The position numbers and the translations under genes were made by a program. Shown one piece after another: positions 1 through 10,991 of a stretch of 50,958 bases of DNA. The stretch is from contig FMBT01000225.1 of the NCBI GenBank assembly GCA_900095095.1, forward strand, positions 1 through 50,958, read 5' to 3'. Below the pieces are notes generated by a model that worked only from the letters and a program-made list of their open reading frames with translations, was not told where the DNA came from and searched no databases. Source of the DNA: Fragilariopsis cylindrus CCMP1102. Taxonomy: Eukaryota; Bacillariophyta; Bacillariophyceae; Bacillariales; Bacillariaceae. Position 1 is the stretch's first letter, and each line of letters begins with the position of its first letter.

Positions 1-616
1 CAAATTAATTCACAAATAATATATAATCAGGACGTACTAGTTCTTAGTCTATGTTTTGAAATTGTTCTTCTCTACGCCATATTCGATGATAGAAAATCGT
101 TGAAAAGATACGGTATGATACAATGTATAGTCTAAAGATAGAAAACACGATTCGCTAGATAATATTAATGTCTGCCGGTAAATAGTACTGCATTGTACTT
201 TCCTACTGTCGACTTGCAACACAGTACAATTATATTGCGATGTTGTTTTGCTGAGAATGAACGAGCAGAGTATTCAAGAATGCCAACATCATTGTAAGTA
301 CCATGTAGAACCTTTTTCAGAGCATAAATGCAATGTATTGCGTTAGGTAATGTTTTTAGTTAGTAAATTGTGAGGGTGGTGTGCGCCTAAGTTGAAGTTT
401 TTACAAAGTGCCTCCAAAAAAAGAACCATGATTAGGTACACTAATAATGAATGGAAACTAGAGTAGTTCTACCCTCCCCTCGGGACCCCAGTCCAATACA
501 TCACTTGGATTGTTTAATTGATTGTGCGCATATAATATTATTTGAATTGTGTCGATTGAAGAAATAATTGGTTACATCTTATCTAATTTATGTCATGAAC
601 TATACTATTACTTAAT
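1..616. other. Intergenic, no gene seen
   Basis: AT-rich sequence without a convincing coding frame, RNA gene or organised repeat. It lies downstream of the minus-strand YnfA-like gene and probably holds its 3' UTR. Confidence 0.5.
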
Positions 617-1428
617 TTATGAACGTGGCCAAAACATTGCAACACAAACACCAATTAATGCAATACTACCACCAGATATGTCACCAATATCAGGTTTTGT
701 ACCATCTAATAACCAACCAAATGCATAACTTAATACAATAAAAACACCACCATATACAGCATAGATACGTCCAAAATTGGACGTTGGTTGAAATACTGGT
801 ATAAAACCATAGATAATTAATATAATTGAACCAATTACTGCGTACCACCATGGTGGTTTTTTGTTATTATTATTATTTGTATCTTTTTCACCACCATCAC
901 CACGTACCGCTTGCCTTTTATTTGATTTATTGTTTTATTCATATAATAATTTTGTAGTGGAAGTAATATTAGTGGAAGAAGAAGAAGAAGTATAAATGTA
1001 TTGTTAGTGTGACGCTCATCGAAAAACAACACAACATAAACATCAAACGACGCATGCACTTCTCTCTCTCTCTCTCTCTCTAAATAGAATTTATCCTACA
1101 CGCTAAAAATAGCACATATAAAAACAAACAACAAAACGCGAATGTCTGTATACTAACTACAGTAGTAATAACATAACAGTAACTACAGTAGTAAAGTAAC
1201 TTCTACTACGTACCATACCATCCAACCACCTATAATTTCAGCAACACCAGCAAGAAAAAATAATACAATACTTTGTAGTATTGTGACCCATGTCCATTTG
1301 AATACATCTGACAATTCGTCGTCTGATTCAGACACAAATGAATCATTACTATTATTAGTTGTTTCTACTACTACTGCTACGACGTCTACTACTCCTTCTA
1401 TAGCAGTGACAGTGTCGTTGTTGTTCAT
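617..1428 (-). CDS. YnfA/UPF0060 family small membrane protein, two exons
   Basis: The model is complement(join(617..914,1214..1428)), 170 codons, with exact phase across a GTACGT...AG intron of 299 bp: TG|G rebuilds a Trp (MVW|QAVR). Seen: an acidic/Ser-rich N-terminal extension of about 45 residues, then four hydrophobic segments. Segment 1 contains VAEIIGGW, segment 2 starts at PPWWYAVIG, segment 3 carries the family signature RIYAVYGGVFIV followed by GWLLDG, and segment 4 ends FWPR before the stop. These match bacterial UPF0060/YnfA proteins (about 108 residues, four TM), which are related to SMR-type small multidrug transporters. The asparagine/lysine-rich insert before PPWW is a local expansion in the loop between TM1 and TM2. 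The family is mainly prokaryotic, so the intron shows the gene is settled in this nuclear genome. Transport function is inferred from the family only. Confidence 0.88.
1017..1090. repeat. (CT)n microsatellite in the YnfA-like intron
   Basis: A pure CT run of about 20 bp lies at 1061-1080, inside the intron of the YnfA-like gene. On the sense strand it is a GA tract. Confidence 0.8.
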
Positions 1429-2075
1429 AATAGAGATCGTACGTGTTGCCTTTTGTCTTGGGAGTAAAAGGAGTTACTTTGTTGTATTTGTGTAACTAAG
1501 TGTGTCGTTCGATTCCTCTCTTTCTTGCGACAGGAGTTAGTTGCCCAGCCTAATAATAATAAAGATGTGTTATTATATTGTCGTCGGAATTCACAAAAAA
1601 GAAATCTTCCTTCACTGTCTCAAGCGAAGCTGTGTGTTGTCGTGTGTGTGAGTGACATGACTTGAGGGATATTATTTATTTCATCGCGCGCATAGCACCG
1701 GTACAAATGCATTGACTGACTCGACTCACTCGACTCGTTCAAATTATCTCACGCAGCAACGATTGAAAAGATTTCGATCTCCTTCGTCTCACTGCCGGTA
1801 GCAATCATGATGATTTGTTTTACCAGTACGGAACAAGGAAAAAAATCTTTCACATCGTCTCTTATCTCATAAAAAATCATAACAGTAACAATAAATTAGA
1901 AATCGACCTACAACTGTACTATCAAAACTGAATTGAACTACAGTACTGTAAACTAAACTTGACTTAAGTGAACTAAACTTGAACCAAGAACAGCAGCAAA
2001 CGCAGACATACCGTACGTACGTACAACAACAAAACGAAACAAAACAAAACAAAACCGAACGATCAATTAATCAAG
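1429..2075. promoter_or_regulatory. Divergent intergenic between YnfA-like and GH3 genes
   Basis: The 650 bp between two divergent genes must contain both promoters. Visible features are repeated ACTAAACTTGA-type words at 1945-1985, a palindromic run CGTACGTACGTACG at 2010-2023, and an AAACA pentamer tract at 2033-2056 just before the GH3 start. No TATA box could be assigned with confidence. Confidence 0.4.
2033..2056 (+). repeat. (AAACA)n tract immediately upstream of GH3 start
   Basis: Four to five imperfect AAACA/AAACG pentamers end about 20 bp before the ATG at 2076, so the tract is likely in the 5' UTR. Similar sense-strand A-rich pentamer tracts lie upstream of the DUF1995 gene, the 7.4-kb ORF and Cdc14. 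Confidence 0.7.
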
Positions 2076-5000
2076 ATGATAGTAAACAGCAGCCCATTAG
2101 TATTACCATCTACGAATAATAATCACGGTTGCGACAACGGCGATGACGTATCATCATCATTATCTCCTGCTGCCAGTACTGCTAATTTAAATAATAGTAA
2201 TCATTATTTGAATAAATATTCACTATCCAAAAAATTATCATGGTTAAGTGGATATGATTTATGGAATTTACGTAGTTCTATTCCAATTAATATTGATGAT
2301 ACTACTACTACTACTACTACTACAGAAACTACAAGTAGGACAGAACCACCGCAACAAGTACTGCTACCGCGCAGCAAGTAGTAGTAGTAGTATATTACGT
2401 ATGTCCGATGGACCACATGGTGTACGAAAACCATTAACTGATTTATCATTACAACAATCTTTCCCGCTACCTGTTTTCCATCGGCCTGTGCCTTATCGAA
2501 TTCTTGGAATACCAAACTTCTTAAAGATCAAGTGGGTACTGTCTTAAAAAAAGAATGTTTATTTTATAATATTCAAATTTTATTAAGTCCAGGAATTAAT
2601 ATTAAACGTCATCCCTATGGTGGTCGGAATCATGAATATTTTTCCGGAAGATCCATTCTTAACAGGTATATTATCAAAATCATTAATAGCTGGTATACAA
2701 GATACTTCTGTTGGAGATAACAACAACAATAACTCCTCCTCGAAGAAACACAACAACAACAACAAGAAAGACAAGAGTTGTTGGTGCATGTCTCAAACAT
2801 TTTGCATTAAATAATCAAGAAACATATCGTATGATAATTATGTATTTGTGATGAACGTACCATGAGAGAAATCTATTTAAGTGCATTTGAAATATGTATC
2901 TCCTCCAAACATCCCATCAATAATAATAATAACAATATAACTTCGCAAATTCCAACCAACATTCGAACAACCAGCATTAATAATGGGTGCCTATAATAAA
3001 GTAAATGGTTTTATTGTTGTGAAAATTCCTTTTGTTACAAAAATATTACGTGACGAATGGAATTTTCAAGGTGTGGTAGTGTCGGATTGGGGTGCCATTA
3101 ATAATAGAATGAATCCATTATAGCTGGATGTGATTTGGAAATGCCTGGTAATTCAAATATCCATGAAGGTGCATATGATAATGAGGTATTAAATGCTATC
3201 ATTGCTGTTGCGGAAGAAGAAAGTAGTGAAGAAGACAACAATGACGAATGTGAGGATGATGATGACGACGATGATGTCGCCGATGAAGAAAATAATAGTC
3301 GTGATACAACAACTAGTATTAATATTAAAGGTGATATAATTACAACAGCAATTGATGACTGTGCCAATCGTGTTATACAATTAGTTCAAGATTATTCTAC
3401 AAGTACTACTACTAATGAGGATAACGACGACGAGGATGATGATGATGACGACGACGATGATGAAAAAAATACAGCTGCAGGAAAAGCTGAAGCTGAAGCA
3501 GCTGATAGTATGTTTTATAAACATAATCAAATTGCACGTGAGGTTGCACAAGAATGTATTGTTATGTTACAAAATCAGGACAATCTACTACCATTATCAT
3601 TAGAAAAATATAAGAATAATAATAATAATCAGAATAAGGCGACGACGACCAAAACCAAAACCAAAATAATTGCAGTAATTGGTGATTTTGGTAAAAATTC
3701 ACCACGGATACAAGGTATGGGTTCGGCACATGTGACACCCACAAAAGTAACAAGTATCTATGATTCATTACAATCTATATTAAACAGTGATGATAATAAC
3801 GAGAATGAGTTTGCTATTCCATTATTTGCACGTGGATATGATGCAGATGCAGATGCTGATGATGGTAATGATAATGATAATGAACATACTAATCAAGTAG
3901 TAATTGATCAAACATTAATTGATGAAGCTCTGCAATTGCTTATTACAAATCCACCAGATGTTGTAATTATATCAATTGGAGTACCTGATATACTTGAAAG
4001 TGAAGGTTTTGATCGTACCACATTACAATTACCAAAACAACAAATTGAATTAGTGAATACTATATCTCGAGTGCATAAAAATATTGTGTTAGTATTAAAT
4101 CATGGTGGGATTATTGATATACCACAATCATGGTGTACTATTGTGGATGATGACGATGACAATAGCAATAGCAGTGGTAGTGGTAGTGGTAATGGTGGTG
4201 GTGGTATTGGTTTTGGTATAAAAACAATTTTAGATGGTTATTTGTTAGGACAAGCTGGTGGTCAAGCTATTGTAGATGTAATTTTTGGGATTGTATCACC
4301 ATCCGGAAAGTTGTCAGAAACGATTCCTATTATTATTAATGATGATAATGAGACGACGACTTGTGGTGATGGTAGTGCTTATTCTAATAATGAAAGTGTT
4401 AGTGTTGCTGGTGGTATCCCATCTGGACAATATTTTCCTGGTAATAAAACAACAGTTGAATATCGTGAAGGATTAGATGTTGGTTATCGATACTACAATA
4501 ATAGAGATAGTACTACTACTACTACTACTACACCTAGTATGCATCAACCTTTTCCTGTACGATTCCCATTCGGTCATGGATTAACATATACAAATTTTGA
4601 GTATACAAATTTAAGTATTAATATCAAAGATGATTTACCAGATAAGAAACGTGTAATTGTTACATTAGATGTACAAAATATTGGTCGTCGAATTAATGGT
4701 GATAATGATAGTTATAGTGGTTTTGGTACTAGTCCATCAAATAGTAATGATTTTACAGGATGCGTGAAAGAAGTTGTACAATTATATATTAGACCAATTA
4801 ATTCATCTGTTCATCGGCCATATCATGAGTTAAAAGAATTTACAAAAATTGAATTTACAGGTAATAATAATAATAATAATAAACAAAATCCTGTAGTAAG
4901 TGTTAGTTTTGAATTAAATACAAGATCATTTGCCTTCTATGATATTGGTAAACAAGATTGGGTTGTTGAATATGGTGTTGATAAAGAATATGAAATACAA

Positions 5001-5653
5001 ATTGGTAGTAGTAGTCGTGATATACGTTTAACGGAAGTTATAACATTCAATACTGGTGATGATAAACCATCAAAATTAGCAATAGAATCCTTTCCACCTA
5101 GACGAAAAAATATTGTGGAACCAGTAAACACAACCTATTCAGTAGTAATAATAATTTCATTGTGGACGATGATATTTTTGCAAAACGATTTATTGGTAAC
5201 AGTTTTAATAACTATGGTAATACTACAACTGTGAGTGCAAGTGCAATGGCAAATACAATAACGACTGACGTACCAGTTGATGGTACTACACAAAAAAAAA
5301 AAAAAGCGCCGCCACCAAATGTTGTTGTTATTACTCGTAATACATTATTTACAGATGCAGCATCAGTATCATGGATTGGTTCTCTACTATTTTATATTGC
5401 ATATAAGATAGCACAAAAGGAAGTACCATCCGCAACAAAAAAAGATAATAGCGGTGATAGTAGTAGTAAAAGGAAACGTGAATTACGTTTAATACGTTCC
5501 AATTTAGAAAATGTTCCACTTCGAGGATTAGTTTTATTTAGTCAAGGTAACTTTACATTCCAATGGTTAGATGTTCTTATTTTATTTATGAATGGTTATT
5601 ATTGGAATGCATTTACAAATATAGTATCATTATTATTATTAAGAAAAAGGTAA
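2076..5653 (+). CDS. Glycoside hydrolase family 3 (beta-glucosidase type), frameshifted
   Basis: A secretory signal is not evident. The N-terminal barrel is readable only by switching frames: KLSWLSGYDLW (about 2240), ILRMSDGPHGVR (2390-2425), FPATCFPSACALSNSWNTK (2461-2517), LLSPGINIKRHPYGGRNHEYF (2582-2643), EDPFLTG (2650), KHFALNNQETYRM (2798-2836) and VVVSDWGAINNR (3074-3109). The Asp of SDW is the expected nucleophile. From 3135 to 5234 one uninterrupted frame holds the GH3 C-terminal domain. It includes SEGFDR (about 4000), whose Glu fits the acid/base residue, then GQAGGQAIVDV, and an Fn3-like domain starting at PFGHGLTYTNF (4566). After a further shift near 5150 comes a tail (5162-5653) with ENVPLRGLVLFS and LFMNGYYWNAF, resembling the extra C-terminal module of clostridial-type GH3 enzymes. 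Acidic runs of Asp/Glu (3210-3290, 3415-3470) interrupt the inter-domain region. It is either a pseudogene or a gene carrying base-call indels. Confidence 0.85.
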
Positions 5654-6329
5654 AAGTAAGGAAATAAATCAAACCGAACTAAACTAAACTAAACTGAAGT
5701 CTGAACTGAAAAGTAAGCTAAACTGAACTAAACTAAACTGAAAAGTAAACGTAGAAGGATACACAATAATACTATTTCCCGTCGTCATTTCATGATGGAA
5801 TGTTGTTAGCGACGCAATCGTATCGCACCAGGAGGTCAAACGTAGTACGCACCAAATCATAAATAGTAATATTCTTTCGTTCATTTTTGCTCGAGTCAAC
5901 AGTTATAACATGTCTATCGGTAGAGGTATAATCATTATTTATGACTCTTATTTGTATCAACATACCATTTTGGTTCTATTTTATTTTTCGAACAGTTGTT
6001 ATGATAATTCTCTTTCGATGTTGACAATATTCTCTTTGTTTCGTCAATAAATCCATCTATTCCTTTCAAACATTTGTTTGTCGCTTTTATTTTCTTAGAT
6101 CCCTTTTGTGTTATGGTGGTCTAAATCAGTGAAATACATATGACCTTTTGTATCAAATAGTACATGGAAATCAAGCACAATAAAATGGTTTCAATTTAAA
6201 AGATAGTTTGAAAGAGTATGATAACCCTTCTTTTATATCGTTGTAGAATTCGATACCATTCCCCATCTTGATAACATTGTTGATGTATATTCCTCTTTCC
6301 TTTTGGTGGAATTTCTTATTATCTCTGGG
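5654..6329. other. Intergenic with ACTAAACT pentamer cluster
   Basis: The segment 5670-5745 holds repeated ACTAAACT/AACTGAA words directly 3' of the GH3 gene, echoing those upstream of it. The rest is AT-rich with no gene seen. Confidence 0.5.
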
Positions 6330-7060
6330 CCCATGCATTTATTTGTAAAAAAGAAAATCATCAGGTAGGAAAGAGTAGCTGCCATGGATGTACATCGTGA
6401 CTACAGCGAGTTACTTGAATATTGGGAGCGACTGCATGTTGGTGTAATAAATAATCCATCATCGCATCACTGTGCCATCGAGCCAGTAATTTGATGATGC
6501 TGCTATCACATTTCCCAGGTAGCAGGGCCACACATTGCTCCACTGGCACGGAGGGAGCAAGCACTGATGTCTTTTGGATTAATTCCTGTCATTGGCTGAA
6601 ATGAGTGCAGCGTAGTGAGTACGTAAAGTATCTTTGACTTGCTTAGCCTTGACAGTAGGGACATGGACATGCTTGGAATTGTAATAGGATGCTAGTTTGA
6701 GTTTGCCATCGTATGGAATGTCCTTACGACGGAACTCACGCCGGTGAATCATGAATAGTTGTATGGTAGAGAGCACAGGACAACAAACATTATCACTACT
6801 ACTCCTAGCGTGCGCTATAATAATAGTACCCTTTTGTCACCATTTTTCTGGGTGGTGAAAGTGTACTTGACTGCCGTAGCAGCCTCAATAATGTCGTGGT
6901 CCGTTGACCGAAATAGTATTCAACATCCTGTTGCCTACTAGGTGAAAGATACATCATCCAGGGAAAATGCTTGGTCATCTGTCGTTGTAACAGTGTATTC
7001 GCCGGGACGGAGATAGAAATAGAACGCAATACAAATCATATGGGCTATTATTGCAATACG
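6330..7060 (-). pseudogene. Tyrosine recombinase relic of a mobile element
   Basis: On the minus strand, frameshifted segments line up in order as a phage-like tyrosine recombinase of the kind carried by stramenopile mobile elements. They are: a Cys-Pro segment (SSDNVCCPVLSTIQLF, about 6755-6802), then KLKLASYYNSKHVHVPTVKAKQ (about 6630-6695), then INPKDISACSLRASGAMC (about 6533-6585), then ALLPGKCDSSIIKLLARWHSD (6470-6530), then AMMDYLLHQ, and finally YIHGSYSFLPDDFLF (6348-6392). SLRASGA supplies the second catalytic Arg, RWHSD the His/Trp position and MMDYL the nucleophilic Tyr. The first Arg is not located with confidence. At least four frame changes and an in-frame stop break it. No terminal repeats were found. 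It could be Crypton- or DIRS-like; the sequence does not decide. Confidence 0.7.
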
Positions 7061-7282
7061 TTTGGATGTTGGCCCAGTGACGAATAGTGCAGATTAACAG
7101 CAGTTTACGGTATTGGTGCACGATTGGGTCCGACTCAATGTAAAACCAAAGATGAACTGGCAAGACTCAATGTAATGAAAGAACCGTTGAAGCAACTAGT
7201 TACTGTATAATATACATGTCTCGTCGCCGATCGTATAACACGACAATGCATAATACAGAACAGAGCAACTCATAGTAAAGGA

Positions 7283-7312
7283 AAATATATGAAACAAAAC
7301 AAAACCAAACCA
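7283..7312 (+). repeat. AAACA/AAACC pentamer tract
   Basis: Pentamers of the form AAACA and AAACC run about 70-100 bp upstream of the ATG at 7385. They resemble the tract before the GH3 start. Confidence 0.6.
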
Positions 7313-7384
7313 AAAATCAGTTACAGTAATTATAATATAATAATATAATAATATACACGAACTGTTTGTTATTGATTATCAAAC

Positions 7385-8275
7385 ATGCGGATCGCGTCGG
7401 CAAAATACATTTCCGCGATATCGATAGTTGTCGTCATCGTTGGTGGAAACAATTTTTCTAATATTAGATATAGAAAGAGAAATACACAAAGGATTAGCAC
7501 GCAATAATGAAACACAACTTCAATCTTCTTCCTTATTTCAATGGGATTATTTGGATTTGAAAACAAACCTGCTTTCTGTGGCAATTTCAAATGTTTCTTT
7601 TACGACAGCAAGAATTCAGACAATGGGTACCTTATTATCCGAGACTCTACTGCAGGCGCCTCGTCAGACAAAGCTTTGGATATAGCTGTTGCTGGCTGGG
7701 AAAAGGCCAAAGAGCTCGAATTGAGAAAATACCATATTCGGCATCTTTTCCTAGATCTTCCGTTTGAAGTTCATTTGCCACACGACATTATGGTGGACCG
7801 GATGAACGCAAACTCCTATCACGTGAAAAATGTTGTCAACGGGCGACTTGTGAAAGGGACAAAGCCCAAGAAATATCACTTTCATCACAATACACCCGCG
7901 ATTATTATCCAGCCAAATAAATCAGCACCGACGCAGTCAATAATATACTCAAATGCAAAAGCCTTCAAGAAATTGAATCATTGGGAAACTATGACATCTT
8001 TCAAGATATTGAATCATGAGCAAGCTATGACAATAAAAAAGGCTTCTTTGAACAGCTACAATCAGAACTTTCATTTACAATTGAACACATTGGTAGAAAA
8101 GGAGCCATTTTTGACTTACGACTTTCAACTAATGATCGATAGTAATGGTAATATCTACCATTTGGATTTTCGATCGATTGTTGAATATATGCCAATCCCC
8201 CAAACCAAAAAAGGTCAAAAACATTATCAACTGTCTGAAGAGGACGAGCAACTACGCTGGCGCGAGATATCTTGA
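7385..8275 (+). CDS. Hypothetical protein, function not recognised
   Basis: The clean open frame is 7541-8275 (244 codons, MGLFGFEN...). An ATG at 7385 lies in the same frame and would give a signal-peptide-like start (MRIASAKYISAISIVVVIV), but TAA TGA at about 7508-7513 separates the two. Either the two stops mark an intron or error, or 7541 is the true start. The protein has no low-complexity N/D/S runs, unlike its neighbours. It carries a C-terminal motif TYDFQLMIDSNGNIYHLDF (about residues 190-210), the kind of Asp/Asn-Gly-hydrophobic-Asp pattern seen in kinase-like or phosphotransfer folds, but I cannot assign a family. Codon use is more GC-balanced than in the N/D-rich genes. It overlaps an 88-codon minus-strand ORF (8252-8518) at its 3' end. 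Confidence 0.55.
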
Positions 8276-8518
8276 TTTTTTATCATAAGACACATACATA
8301 CCACCAACAATCTTAGTTTGTACCTCCTGAAATACTTTGAAAGCGTAGAGTCTTGAGAATATCTTATACGAGGAAGCGGTTAACGCACCTAACATTGTCA
8401 TATATTCATAGTAATAATGTTTTACTTCCAAACATTTAGATACTACTGCCTTTTTTGATAATAAGTCCACTAATTGAAATAGTGAAGAGCTATTGGGACA
8501 AGCACCACTACAATCCAT

Positions 8519-9469
8519 GGTTCATAAAGTCTGTCAGACTCTGCTTTTTGTTTTTAAGTAATGTACAGTAACAACAGTAATAATAGTACTAATACTATTT
8601 TTCTCCAACCTTCAATAAATCCATTTCATTTCTAACTAAAAGAAAAGTTTTGAAGGTATCGAAAAGAACAGTTGACATTGCAATCATCTGTGGAACTAGC
8701 AGATACATCGTTTTCTTTACGTTATCAAAGATTCAAAATTAAGGTTGAGATATATTGTTCGATCAATCCATCAAAAGTCAAGTATACCAGTCGCATCTTA
8801 AAAAAACCAAAAAAAACGAGCTTTGATAATAAACGACATAACATACAGGCAGAAGTGCAGGAAAGAGAAAAAAATAGGAATAAAAACTTGCATAACTAAC
8901 TAAAATTATATTTCTATAAATCAGTCGATCAATGCTCTATAATATTTGTCTTTCATTGTTATAGTTTTTTTTTTTAGATCGTACTGTAGAAACAAACTCA
9001 AATAAACCGCCGCATTATTGTTGTACAGTACGTCTTCTTATTTCCCTCGCGCTGTGTGGTATTGCGAGGAGCTAAGAAAGCAAGCTTATAAACTGCGAGT
9101 AAGAAAAGTGTGCTCCCCATCGATCGAACCGGGTGATGTCGATCCATTAAAAAAGGCAGGTGACATAATACCGTATGAGGAGGAAATATCATATCCACAA
9201 TTAAGAATCCTCATTTTTCCAAATACTGTACTGACCGCCTGTATAATACACGAGAATAACTAACATATATACTTTGCCATGTGACTCGAATGGATTTCGA
9301 TTTCCGATTGCGATCAATCTCAGCACTGCACTGTACTACACTACGCACTTTTACTTGTATGGAAACGGAATCAAGATATTATTTCATTATTATTTTGTTG
9401 TCATCCCATTATTTTGTTGTGTACTAGTAGTTTGTTCTTGTGTACTAGTTTGTTGTTTAATGAATTCCT
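8519..9469. other. Intergenic, only short doubtful ORFs
   Basis: Two short plus-strand frames exist (8672-8899, lysine-rich; 9018-9263, 81 codons with AVWYCEELRKQAYKLRVRK). Neither shows a recognisable domain or splice context. They may be exon fragments but are not supported as genes. Confidence 0.4.
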
Positions 9470-10967
9470 TCACACAGATCGTATTGTTATATGTCTATCT
9501 TCTTTCATACCACGCATACCAAATGTTTTTCTTGCAATGTAGGTTGGTAACCAACATTCTGTATCACTAAATGATTGATGGACACTATCTTTTGCATAAT
9601 AAGAAGAGACATTATTATTATTACAATTTTTCAAAAATTGCAATGTTTGTTTCCGTTCCTGATTTGTCAATGCCCAATCTTGTGATAATATTGATATAAT
9701 TTTTGGATACTGTTGCTGTGCCTGCTGCTCATCATCATCATCATCATCATCATCAACAACACTAATACTAATACCATTATTTAAAATTTCATCCGATAAA
9801 GCATAACACCATGCATCTAATACCATAATTGATTTTGGTATTGGTGGAATCTTGGTAGTGGCGGTATTAGAAATGGTATTCGTCGTGACGATAGTAGTAG
9901 TAGTAGCAGGAGCAGGAGCAGCAACAACGGCAGTAGCAATTCCACCATCACCACTACTATCAGCAGTTCCGATAATAGTAGTAGCAGACGACGATTTTAT
10001 TCTTTCTGTTTCTGTTCTGTTCTCTTTCCTCACCGCTTTTGATGTCATCCATTTTGTGCTGCTAATAATTGTGTTGCTCCACCAAACGAATGTCCAACTA
10101 AATGCAATTCATCTATATTGTGATCGATATAATCTTTTGGACTAGCTCTGATGATGGCACTGGCACATCTTTTCATTCGTAGCAGTAGTAGCCATATAGT
10201 ATATATTTGTTGTAGTTCATTAACACGTTGTTCTAACATGGTGTTCTCATATCTAATACCTTTTGACGTGAATAGGTACTTTTGCATTGGAGAATGGTTG
10301 TTTATATGGAATTTGTTTTTCTGGTTCTTTTTTCGTCATCATCATCAGAAGCAGATGATGCAGATGCAGCATACGATGCTGAACCATCCTCATGTTCAAT
10401 AGCAACGACAATATAACCATAGGATGCAATCATGGCACATAATTCAGTATATAATTCCATATTACCACCTAATCCATGTGAAAATAATAGTAATGGAAAT
10501 TTCTTTGTATTATTACTGTCGTCGTCGTCATCATTATTTTCATTATTCGTAATATTCATTGTTGTCATTATTGGATTACAATCATAGTATTGTTGGCAAG
10601 GATGTGATTTTTCTTGTAACATTTGCAGCAGTCCATCACCAAATCCATTCAAATAGTCGATCATACCTGTAACAGCTTCTTTACGGAAGTATGGTATAAA
10701 TTTGTTCTTATTCTCATTCTTCTTTTTCGTCAAATCGTCGTCTGTAGTAGCGCTGATAGCGGTAGCAGCTGGATAAAATAATTGACATGCTGGTAGATCT
10801 GTGGACATTCTTATTTTTGTGGCTCCGACATGATACAATGATGATGCAGTGTTCTTCGAATTATAATTATTGGATAGATTATTATCAATAGTAGTAGGAT
10901 CAATATTTAATCGTGGATATCCAAATGCTAATAATGCTTTCTTGGTGACAGATGAAAGTAATCTCAT
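9470..10967 (-). CDS. PAF-acetylhydrolase-type serine lipase, frameshifted
   Basis: An alpha/beta hydrolase that by family would release short or oxidised acyl chains from phospholipids. The start is the ATG at 10967. First frame (10302-10967): FPLLLFSHGLGGNMELY, the oxyanion strand, and then AIEHEDGSASYA, typical of plasma/type II PAF-AH. After shifts near 10290, the segment 10045-10260 gives ENTMLEQRVNELQQIY and the nucleophile elbow HLVGHSFGGA. A further shift near 10050 leads to 9470-10048, with the catalytic Asp in MVLDAWCYALSDE and the catalytic His in SVHQSFSDTECW, as in PAF-AH (HQNFADF). Spacing and order of Ser, Asp and His are right. A hydrophilic Ser/Thr/Ala-rich insert (9870-10040) and Asp runs are local expansions. 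The three or more frame changes look like single-base indels, because all catalytic motifs are preserved. Confidence 0.82.
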
Positions 10968-10969
10968 AA

Positions 10970-10991
10970 TAATAATAATAATAATAATAAT
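10970..10991. repeat. (AAT)n microsatellite at PAF-AH 5' end
   Basis: About seven ATA/ATT trinucleotides lie immediately upstream of the PAF-AH start. Confidence 0.8.
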
